Assembly (NCBI GenBank): GCA_965203855.1
Contig: CBDBDN010000005.1
Location: 558,001 to 622,000, forward strand
Length of the DNA: 64,000 nucleotides
Source of the DNA: Bin87 sp965203855
Lineage (GTDB): Bacteria > Chloroflexota > Dehalococcoidia > Lucifugimonadales > UBA3495
Reading direction: 5' to 3'
The notes beneath the pieces were generated by a model. It worked only from the letters and a program-made list of their open reading frames with translations, searched no databases and had not been told where the DNA came from. A program made the translations under genes and the position numbers. This document shows positions 24,284 through 31,430 of this stretch, in pieces. How positions within the stretch are numbered: the first letter of the stretch is position 1; each line of letters opens with the position of its first letter.

Positions 24284-25102
24284 CTACCCGATTGCGGCGA
24301 ACACCAGCGCGGCAATCCCCAGCGCAGCGCTCCACGGCGCGAACCACCGTAGCCGCCCCCCCAGCGTCCAGGCTACCGTCCAGCGCAAGGCCGCCAGCGC
24401 GATAACGAAAGTCGCCGCCAGCATCGCCGCCATAATGAGCGCCGACTGCCACGACCCGAACAGCAGCAGCGGTTCCGGCCAAACTTGCGTCGCTCGGCCA
24501 ATTGCGGACGCCAGAATGACCACCGGCGCCAGCAGCATCGCAAAATGTACCGCTGCGCCCCGATCCAGGCCGGCCGTCAAGCCGGCGACAATGGCAAAGC
24601 CGGAGCGCGACAGACCCGGCGCCAAAGCAATGCCCTGCGCCGCGCCAACCATCAGCGCCGCCCGCCAGGACGGGTACGGCATACGCCCATCGTCCGGCGC
24701 GCGGCGTCCGGCAGGGGCAACGGCCAGAACGACGGCGTTGACCAGCATCATCGCCCCCACGAACCAGGCCGATACCCACCATTCGTACAGAGCAGGCTGG
24801 TTCAGCGCCAGGGCGAACAGCGATGCGATGACGCCGGTAATAACCTGCGTCAAGCCGTAGCGCAAAACCTGCCCCGGACGCCGCCGCGGCGTCCCCAAAT
24901 CCTTGATGGCCTCCCAGTAGCGGCGGCGATAATAGACGATGGCGGCAATGGCGGTGGCAATATGCAGCACGGTTGCCACAAACACCCGGTCGGCGGGGGC
25001 GTTCACCAGCTGCGACAGCAGCGCCAGATGGCCGCTGCTGGAAACGGGCAGAAACTCGGTAACCGCCTGCGCCAGGGCGAACAGGAGCGCAGTCAGGAGC
25101 AT
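24284..25102 (-). CDS. uppP: Undecaprenyl-diphosphate phosphatase
   Basis: A 272-residue integral membrane protein of the UppP/BacA family, which recycles undecaprenyl pyrophosphate to the monophosphate carrier for peptidoglycan and other wall polymers. The first signature TEFLPVSSSGHL lies at residues 15-26, and the second, ALAPGLSRSGFAI, in the middle, followed by several hydrophobic helices. Start ATG 25102, 29 nt after the glmS stop. Position downstream of glmR and glmS places three cell-wall precursor steps on one transcript. Confidence 0.94.
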   Translation of the reverse strand: MLLTALLFALAQAVTEFLPVSSSGHLALLSQLVNAPADRVFVATVLHIATAIAAIVYYRRRYWEAIKDLGTPRRRPGQVLRYGLTQVITGVIASLFALALNQPALYEWWVSAWFVGAMMLVNAVVLAVAPAGRRAPDDGRMPYPSWRAALMVGAAQGIALAPGLSRSGFAIVAGLTAGLDRGAAVHFAMLLAPVVILASAIGRATQVWPEPLLLFGSWQSALIMAAMLAATFVIALAALRWTVAWTLGGRLRWFAPWSAALGIAALVFAAIG

Positions 25103-25131
25103 AACGCGGCGCGCGGCCTCTCCCGACGTAA

Positions 25132-26988
25132 TTACTCTACGGTTACGGACTTGGCGAGGTTGCGCGGCTGGTCCACATCGCAGCCCCGGCGCACTGCGAT
25201 ATGGTACGCCAGCAGCTGCAACGGTATCGTCGCCAGGATGGGCGTCAGATTGGCGGCGGCATCGGGAATGTACATTGCGCCGTCCACCTGGCGCGCCAGC
25301 TCGTCATCCCCCTCCGTCAGCACCGCCAGCACGGCGCCGTCCCGCGCCATCACTTCCTGCACGCTGTTAGCCATCTTGCCGTACAGCGCATCCCGGGGCG
25401 CAATGGCCAACGTCGGCATCTTGCGGTCAATCAGCGCAATAGGGCCGTGCTTCATCTCGCCGGCCGGGTAGGCTTCGGCGTGAATATAGCTTACCTCTTT
25501 CAGCTTCAGCGCGCCCTCGGACGCAATCGGCGCATTGACGCCCCGCGCCAGGTACAGAAAATTGCGCCTTCGGTAGAACCGCCGCGCCAGCTCGTCTATG
25601 CCGTCCGACTGCTCCAGCGCAGCGGCGATTTGTCCCGGCAGCTGCGCCAGTTCCTGCACACGCCGGCTCCGTTCCGCGCCGTCCAAATGCCCCCGCGCCA
25701 TTCCAATCCGCAGCGCCATCAAGTTCAGTATGGTCAGCGATGCGGTAAAAGTCTTGCTGCTGGCTACCCCTACCTCCAGGCCGGAGCGCATCAGCAGCGT
25801 CGCATCGGCCAGCCGGGTGGCCTGGCTGCCGGCCGCGTTGCAGATGGTAACCAGCCGGGCCGGACTCCGCTTGACCTGCTCCATCGCCGCCAGGGTGTCG
25901 GCGGTTTCGCCCGACTGCCCAATGGCGACCACCAGCGTATCCGCATCCAGGTGCGGCTCCCGGTAGCGGTATTCCGACGCCGATTCCGCCTCTGCCGGGA
26001 TGCCGGCCAGCCGTTCCATCAGATGCCGGCCCACTTGGGCGGCGTGTCGGCTGGTGCCGCAGCCTACCAGCGCTACCCGCCGCAGCCGCCGCAGCTCCCC
26101 GTCGCTGATTTCCCAGTCGGGCAGCGGGATGCGCCCGTTGGCAAAGTCCACCCGATCCCGCAGCGCCGACATTACCGACTGCGGCTGCTCCATAATCTCT
26201 TTCAGCATAAAGTGCCGGTAGCAGCCCCGGTCAACCAGCGCCTCGTCCAAAGACATCGGACGCAGCGGCTTGTCCACCGTCTGCCCCCGCCGGTTCAGAA
26301 AGGTTACGCCCGATTTGCTGACCAGCGCCGCCTCTCCGTCATCCAGAAAGGCTACCGGCAGGCGTCCGTTCTGCCCCAGCAGCAGCAGCGCCGGCAGGTC
26401 GCTGGACACGATGCTTTGCCCCTGATGATGCGCTACGGCAACGCCGCCGGCGTGTCCCAGCCGCAGCGCGCAGATGCGATGCCCGTCGCCTTCCTGCATC
26501 GCCACTACCGCCTGCGGCCCCTGTATCTGCTCTCCCATCCGCAGCACGGCTTGATGCAGCGGCAGCCCGTCGTTGATGCCCTCCTCAATCAGATGCGAAA
26601 TCACTTCGGTATCCGTTTCCGACTGGAACCGATGCCCGCGCCGCTGCAAATCCGTTTTCAGCGTCAGATAGTTCTCTACGATGCCGTTATGGGCTACGGC
26701 GATGGCGCCGGAGCAGTCCGTATGGGGATGGGCGTTAGTTTCGGAGGGGCGGCCATGAGTAGCCCAGCGGGTATGCCCCAGGCCGGTAACGCCGCGCGGC
26801 GCCGGGGCCGCGTCCGGTTCCAGCAGCCCGGCAACCCGCCCCACCGTCTTGCGTAGCGCCAGCCCGCCGCCCGGCTCCAGCACGGCCACCCCGGCGCTGT
26901 CGTAGCCACGATATTCCAGCCGATGCAGCCCGTCCACCAGAATGGGCCAGGCCGGCCGATCCCCGGCGTATCCGATAATGCCGCACAT
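25132..26988 (-). CDS. glmS: Glutamine-fructose-6-phosphate aminotransferase (isomerizing)
   Basis: A complete 618-residue GlmS. The N-terminal glutaminase domain starts MCGIIGYAG with nucleophile Cys2 and contains LGHTRWATHG. Two SIS domains follow (VGCGTSRHAAQVG, GQSGETADTLAA), and the C-terminus NLAKSVTVE is the conserved end. It makes glucosamine-6-phosphate, the entry point to UDP-GlcNAc and peptidoglycan. It starts 21 nt after the glmR stop; the gap is too short for a glmS ribozyme. Coupling with glmR implies shared control of hexosamine supply. Confidence 0.96.
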   Translation of the reverse strand: MCGIIGYAGDRPAWPILVDGLHRLEYRGYDSAGVAVLEPGGGLALRKTVGRVAGLLEPDAAPAPRGVTGLGHTRWATHGRPSETNAHPHTDCSGAIAVAHNGIVENYLTLKTDLQRRGHRFQSETDTEVISHLIEEGINDGLPLHQAVLRMGEQIQGPQAVVAMQEGDGHRICALRLGHAGGVAVAHHQGQSIVSSDLPALLLLGQNGRLPVAFLDDGEAALVSKSGVTFLNRRGQTVDKPLRPMSLDEALVDRGCYRHFMLKEIMEQPQSVMSALRDRVDFANGRIPLPDWEISDGELRRLRRVALVGCGTSRHAAQVGRHLMERLAGIPAEAESASEYRYREPHLDADTLVVAIGQSGETADTLAAMEQVKRSPARLVTICNAAGSQATRLADATLLMRSGLEVGVASSKTFTASLTILNLMALRIGMARGHLDGAERSRRVQELAQLPGQIAAALEQSDGIDELARRFYRRRNFLYLARGVNAPIASEGALKLKEVSYIHAEAYPAGEMKHGPIALIDRKMPTLAIAPRDALYGKMANSVQEVMARDGAVLAVLTEGDDELARQVDGAMYIPDAAANLTPILATIPLQLLAYHIAVRRGCDVDQPRNLAKSVTVE

Positions 26989-27009
26989 ACCGTATGCCTA
27001 CCGCGATGC

Positions 27010-28134
27010 CTACCGCGTTCCCGGCCCGGCGGCGGACGCCGGCTGTTCTGCCGGAGATGCCGTCGGAGATATTGCCGAATGTTCTGCCGGATCTACCGCC
27101 GGCGCGCTGCCGTTGGCGTCGCCGGCCGCGACCGGCAGCTGCCACCCGGCGCCCGCCTCGTTCACGATTTCCATTATCGCCGCCGCCAACGCCGCCGGGT
27201 CGTGCCGCACGAATACCCCCGGCGCCAGCAGCGGACGCTGCACAATGCGGCCCGCCGCCGCGCCGGCGTCATCGTCAATTTCTACCGGATACTGCCCGTC
27301 GGCGGCGTAGCGTTGCAGCAGACGCGGCGGGATCGGCGCATCGTTCACCAGCAGATAATCCAGCGGCTCCCGCGTCCCCAGATACTCCGAAAGCAGTACC
27401 AGAAAATTGGACGCCCGAAAGCCGTCGCTTTCTCCCGGCTTGGTCATCAGATTGCAGATATGAATCTTGACCGCCGGCGATTCGGTAATGGCGCGGGCTA
27501 CATTTTCCACCAGCAGGTTCGGCAGCACGCTCGTATAAATATCGCCCGGCCCCAGCACGATGGCATCAGCGTTGGCGATGGCCGACAGCGCCGGCGGATG
27601 CACATAGGCCGGCGGATCCAGATAGATATAGTCAATGCCCACATCCAGCTTGTCGCGACGCAGGTCTATCTCCGATTCGCCGCTCAACAACGTCCCGTCC
27701 TCCAGGCAGGCAAACAGGGTAGATTTGGTCAGCGTAACGGGCAGGATGCTGCCCCGTACATCCAGCATCCGGGCGGCGGCGGCGATAGCGCCGGTAGTGC
27801 TGCCGGTAACCTCGGTCATCGCCGACAGCAGCAGATTACCGAAGCTGTGGCCGTTCAGCCCCTGCCCGGCGGAGAACCGATACTCAAAAAGCCGGCGCAT
27901 CATATTGGCCGTTTCGGATTCGCCGGCCAGCGCCAGCAGGCACCGCCGCAAGTCGCCGGGCGGCAGATGCCCCAGCTCATCCCGCAAACGCCCGCTGCTG
28001 CCGCCGCTGTCGGTCATCGCCACGATGGCCGTAAGGTTGCAGTCGTGCGCGCGCAGCCCGGTCAGCGTCGTATAATTGCCGGCGCCCCCACCGACCACAA
28101 CTATGTTCTTTTTCCGCATCAGCCAATCGATCAT
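27010..28134 (-). CDS. glmR: YvcK/GlmR family (CofD-like) regulator
   Basis: A 374-residue YvcK-family protein: IVVVGGGAGNYTTLTGL near the N-terminus, then MTDSGGSSGRLRDELGHLPPGDLRRCL, and VLGPGDIYTSVLPNLLV in the middle. Proteins of this family bind UDP-GlcNAc, and in Bacillus subtilis GlmR stimulates GlmS. The direct linkage glmR-glmS here supports the same role (inference). The last 40 residues are Pro/Ser/Ala-rich and unlike the family. Start ATG 28134; an in-frame ATG five codons later is possible. Confidence 0.9.
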   Translation of the reverse strand: MIDWLMRKKNIVVVGGGAGNYTTLTGLRAHDCNLTAIVAMTDSGGSSGRLRDELGHLPPGDLRRCLLALAGESETANMMRRLFEYRFSAGQGLNGHSFGNLLLSAMTEVTGSTTGAIAAAARMLDVRGSILPVTLTKSTLFACLEDGTLLSGESEIDLRRDKLDVGIDYIYLDPPAYVHPPALSAIANADAIVLGPGDIYTSVLPNLLVENVARAITESPAVKIHICNLMTKPGESDGFRASNFLVLLSEYLGTREPLDYLLVNDAPIPPRLLQRYAADGQYPVEIDDDAGAAAGRIVQRPLLAPGVFVRHDPAALAAAIMEIVNEAGAGWQLPVAAGDANGSAPAVDPAEHSAISPTASPAEQPASAAGPGTR

Positions 28135-28396
28135 TCAAACGGCCTACGCCGCAATTTTTGGCGCCGGCAGCCGGACCACCCGTCCCGTCTGGCGATAATC
28201 CACTAGTTCAACGAAGCAGTAGTTCAACGAGACGGCCCGCTAATCCGGTTAGTCCGGCGCAAAGGCTGCGCCAGGATAACGGGTTCCCCTGCGCCGCCGC
28301 CAGTATATTGACCGCCCCCGGCAGTGTCAATCGCCGCCAGCGCACCCGAACCATCCCACAGCCCAATCCAAAATCCCCATCTATCCCCTTCATCCA
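28135..28396. other. Upstream region of glmR with direct repeats
   Basis: No gene recognised. TAGTTCAACGA occurs twice (28204-28214 and 28220-28230), 70-96 bp before the glmR start, a spacing that could be an operator. From 28356 a dispersed-repeat module (AATCCAAAATCCCC...TCCATGCCAT) begins, without its usual palindrome. Confidence 0.4.
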
Positions 28397-28434
28397 TGCC
28401 ATAAAGAAACCCCCTCCACTAAATGGAGAGGGTT
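28397..28434 (-). terminator. Intrinsic terminator of the secreted-protein gene
   Basis: On the minus strand AACCCTCTCCA (28434-28424), loop TTTAG and TGGAGGGGGTT (28418-28408) form an 11-bp stem with one mismatch, followed by TCTTTATGG, a T-rich tail. It lies 37 nt downstream of the stop of the gene at 28471-29136. Confidence 0.7.
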
Positions 28435-28470
28435 GGGCAACGAGAACGGGAAATGGGGAACGGCCGGCCC

Positions 28471-29136
28471 CTAGCGGCACCACGCCATATGCGCCCAGCG
28501 GATGTACTGCGCGCCGTAGCTGGAGGGCGCTCTAACCTCCTGGTATCTCCCCCTTGAGAAGTAATGTAATACGCCGGTGGTAGTTATGTCGCCGGCATCA
28601 AGTTCCCCATTGTTGTTGCGGTCAATTACAACCCGGCGCCCGCTATTGGTTACGAATCCGCTGGTGCCATCGGAGGCGGTGATGCGGCTCCCTACCGGAG
28701 CGTTAGGGTCCGCAACGCCTTGGTGGGGTGGGGTAAGATAGTTGTTGCGCGCGTCAGCCAGAGCATTCGCAAGGCTGCCCCAGCCCCCGGTGTCCAAAAT
28801 GCTGTTGAAAGTGTATTCGCCCGGTACGAAGGTCGCTCCGCGTACCAGTACAATCAGCCAGCCGCTGTCGCTGTTGCCGCCGTTGTACGCCGCCTGGCCG
28901 TCGCGGACGCCGTAATAACGGGGCTGCTGGCCGTATTCCTGGCAAACCCGCTGGGTGTAAATGTAGCCGCCAAAAGCGCCTTGCGCGGCGGCGTTGGGCG
29001 GGTTGTTGGGAAAGGCCAGCCCGCCGGCAACGGACAGCATCGCCAGGACGCCGATAACGGCAACCTTGCCCAGCCGCCACGCCCGCGCTTGCTTTACATA
29101 ACTACGGGGGGGGGTAGAACGCAACAGATGATTCAT
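28471..29136 (-). CDS. Secreted protein with a calcium-loop-like motif, unknown function
   Basis: A 221-residue protein. A long N-region with Arg/Lys is followed by a hydrophobic segment (about residues 28-43) and a likely signal-peptidase site around NAAAQG, so it should be exported. The mature part is rich in Gly, Tyr, Asn and Arg. It contains VVIDRNNNGELDAGD, a DxNxNGxLDxxD pattern typical of calcium-binding dockerin/EF-hand-like loops, and ends in AHMAWCR. Two other Cys suggest a disulfide is possible. No homologous family recognised. ATG 29136 is preferred to an upstream ATG at 29157 because GGAGAG lies before it. Confidence 0.65.
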   Translation of the reverse strand: MNHLLRSTPPRSYVKQARAWRLGKVAVIGVLAMLSVAGGLAFPNNPPNAAAQGAFGGYIYTQRVCQEYGQQPRYYGVRDGQAAYNGGNSDSGWLIVLVRGATFVPGEYTFNSILDTGGWGSLANALADARNNYLTPPHQGVADPNAPVGSRITASDGTSGFVTNSGRRVVIDRNNNGELDAGDITTTGVLHYFSRGRYQEVRAPSSYGAQYIRWAHMAWCR

Positions 29137-29520
29137 AATTCGTCCAACTCTCCGCAATGCGAATATATCCGGCAGCGACTAGGCAAGCGCCGCCGGCGTC
29201 GTCAAATCAATATACCCTAGATCGCCCCGACAAGCAAGCGCCGCGCGGGCGGCAGCAAGGCAATTAGCTTCAACTTACCGTCATTCCATCCTGCTGCCCG
29301 TTATCTATACCCTTGCCCGTCTTTCACCCCTCCACCTGTCATTTATATTCTTACCCGTCATTCCCTATATGCCCCGTCATTCCGGCGCAAGCCGGAATCC
29401 CCCCCAGCCCAATCGCAAAATCCCCATTCATCCCCTTTATCCATGCCATAATAAAAGCCCCATCCCGTCCATCCCGTCCAGCGGCGTCAAAAACTCCGGC
29501 CTACCCGGAACGGGACGCAG
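29137..29520. repeat. Intergenic region with palindrome and conserved module
   Basis: About 380 bp without a gene. CCCGTYATT units are scattered over 29279-29380, then the intact palindrome CGTCATTCCGGCGCAAGCCGGAATCC (29375-29400) is followed by the conserved module CCAATCGCAAAATCCCC...TTTATCCATGCCAT (29407-29451). Confidence 0.75.
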
Positions 29521-29529
29521 TGGTACAAT
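29521..29529 (+). promoter_or_regulatory. Extended -10 promoter for the mutase gene
   Basis: TGGTACAAT fits an extended -10 (TGnTAnAAT) 50 nt before the ATG at 29579, leaving a leader of about 43 nt that contains GCGGAGG. Confidence 0.45.
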
Positions 29530-29578
29530 TCGGAAAACGCCCGGCTGGCAAAACCCGGTTGCGGAGGATACCCCTATT

Positions 29579-31240
29579 ATGTCGTCAAGCAAGCAGGAAT
29601 GGCGCGATTCTACTCTGGCCCGCGTTACCGGACGCTTTCCGGAACGCCGCGACGCCTTTGCCACCGACTCCGGCCTGCCCCTGGACACCGTGTACGCCCC
29701 CGAGGACCGGGAAGCCCGCGCCGCCCATTTCGCCGACGCCATCGGCTACCCCGGCGAATTCCCCTATACCCGCGGCGTCCAGCCCAATATGTACCGCGGC
29801 CGCATCTGGACCATGCGCCAGTACGCCGGCTATTCCACTGCCGCCGCTACCAATGAACGCTACCGCTACCTGCTGGACAACGGGCAGACCGGCCTCTCCG
29901 TCGCCTTTGACCTGCCGACCCAGATTGGCTACGACAGCGACCATCCGCTGGCTCAGGGCGAAGTCGGCAAGGTCGGCGTCCCCATCTGCTCGCTGGCCGA
30001 TATGGAAACCCTGTTTGACGGCATCCCCCTGGATCGGGTCAGCACTTCAATGACCATCAACGCTACTGCGCCGGCTCTGCTCTGCCTCTACATCGCCGCC
30101 GGCAAGCGGCAGGGCGTCAATCCCGGCCAATTGAGCGGCACTATCCAGAACGACATTCTGAAAGAGTATATTGCGCGCGGGACTTACGCCTACCCGCCGC
30201 GCCCCTCAATGCGGCTGGTAGTGGATGTTTTCAAGTACTGCGCCGAAAATGTGCCGCGCTGGAACACCATCAGCATCAGCGGCTACCATATGCGGGAGGC
30301 CGGCGCCACTGCGGTGCAGGAGCTGGCTTTCACTTTCGCCAACGCCATCGCCTATGTGCAGGCGGCGGTGGACGCCGGCCTGAAAGTGGACGACTTTGCG
30401 CCCCGCCTCTCCTTTTTCTTTGTGGCGCAGAACAACCTGTTTGAGGAAGTCGCCAAGTTCCGCGCCGCGCGCCGCCTCTGGGCCAACATTATGCGCCGCC
30501 GTTTCGGCGCCGCCGACCCCCGCTCTCTGATGCTGCGTTTCCATACTCAAACCGCCGGCGTTACCCTTACCGCCCAGCAGCCCGACAACAATGTGGTTCG
30601 CAGCACAGTACAAGCCCTGGCCGCCATAATGGGCGGCACTCAATCCCTGCACGTCAATTCCCGCGATGAGGCGTTGAGCCTGCCTACTGAGGAATCGGCG
30701 CAGCTTTCCCTCCGCACCCAGCAAATCCTGGCCCACGAAAGCGGCGCCGCCGACGTCGTGGATCCATTGGGCGGTTCCTGGTACATTGAGGATTTGACCG
30801 ACCGCCTGGAGGCCGGCGCGCGGGAATACATTGACCGGATTGACGGGATGGGCGGCGCCGTCGCGGCCATTGAGGACGGCTTTCAGGTGCGGGAAATCGG
30901 CGACGCCGCCTTTCGCCATCAGCGCGCCGTTGACGCCGGCGGACGCATCGTCGTCGGCGTCAACGAATATGTTACCGAAACTCCCCCCATTGCCGGCTTG
31001 CTGCGCGTTGACGAAACGGCGGCGGCGGAGCAAATCGCCCGTCTGAATCAACTCCGCCAAGCGCGCGACAACGCAGCGGCGCAGGCCAGCCTGGCACGCC
31101 TCGCCGCCGCCGCCCGCACCCCCGACGCCAACACCATCCCGCCCATGATGGAATGCGTCGAGAACTACGCTACCCTGGGCGAAATCTGCGGCGTCCTCCG
31201 CCAGGTATTCGGCGAATACGAACCCGCCGCCAGCTGGTAG
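29579..31240 (+). CDS. mutB: Methylmalonyl-CoA mutase large (catalytic) subunit
   Basis: A 553-residue acyl-CoA mutase catalytic subunit without the B12-binding domain, the size of the separate large subunits found in archaea and many bacteria. Conserved segments are FPYTRGVQPNMYRGRIWTMR, GYSTAAATNERYRYLL, SVAFDLPTQIGYDSDHP and ISGYHMREAGATAVQEL, with QPDNNVVRSTVQALAA and GGTQSLHVNSRDEAL near the C-terminus. It interconverts methylmalonyl-CoA and succinyl-CoA with adenosylcobalamin and needs a small B12-binding subunit that is not in the window. ATG 29579 follows GCGGAGG. The epimerase is 6 kb downstream and cobalamin genes are at the window start. Confidence 0.92.
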   Translation: MSSSKQEWRDSTLARVTGRFPERRDAFATDSGLPLDTVYAPEDREARAAHFADAIGYPGEFPYTRGVQPNMYRGRIWTMRQYAGYSTAAATNERYRYLLDNGQTGLSVAFDLPTQIGYDSDHPLAQGEVGKVGVPICSLADMETLFDGIPLDRVSTSMTINATAPALLCLYIAAGKRQGVNPGQLSGTIQNDILKEYIARGTYAYPPRPSMRLVVDVFKYCAENVPRWNTISISGYHMREAGATAVQELAFTFANAIAYVQAAVDAGLKVDDFAPRLSFFFVAQNNLFEEVAKFRAARRLWANIMRRRFGAADPRSLMLRFHTQTAGVTLTAQQPDNNVVRSTVQALAAIMGGTQSLHVNSRDEALSLPTEESAQLSLRTQQILAHESGAADVVDPLGGSWYIEDLTDRLEAGAREYIDRIDGMGGAVAAIEDGFQVREIGDAAFRHQRAVDAGGRIVVGVNEYVTETPPIAGLLRVDETAAAEQIARLNQLRQARDNAAAQASLARLAAAARTPDANTIPPMMECVENYATLGEICGVLRQVFGEYEPAASW

Positions 31241-31249
31241 CCGCCAACC

Positions 31250-31410
31250 GTCGTTCCAACCCCCAACCGTCATTCCTACCCCCCAACCGTCATTCCTACC
31301 CCCCAACCGTCATTCCTACCCCCCAACCGTCATTCCGGCGCCAGCCGGAATCTATGGTTGCCGGTTCCGTTGCCGTTATGGGGGATTAAGACGCTGGATT
31401 CCGGCCTGCG
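31250..31410. repeat. 20-bp tandem array running into palindromic repeats
   Basis: About five copies of AACCGTCATTCCTACCCCCC (first copy diverged) lead directly into the palindrome GTCATTCCGGCGCCAGCCGGAATC (31331-31354). A second, inverted palindrome copy (GGATTCCGGCCTGCGCCGGAATGACGG) follows at about 31396-31422. Confidence 0.85.
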
Positions 31411-31430
31411 CCGGAATGACGGTTGGGGTA

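Noticed and set aside
24258..24782. N-terminal extension of the DUF3800 frame into uppP
   Set aside because: The upstream part is uppP read in another frame; the DESG motif fixes the start at 24257.
26988..27010. glmS ribozyme upstream of glmS
   Set aside because: The gap between glmR and glmS is only 21 nt, too short for the ribozyme core.
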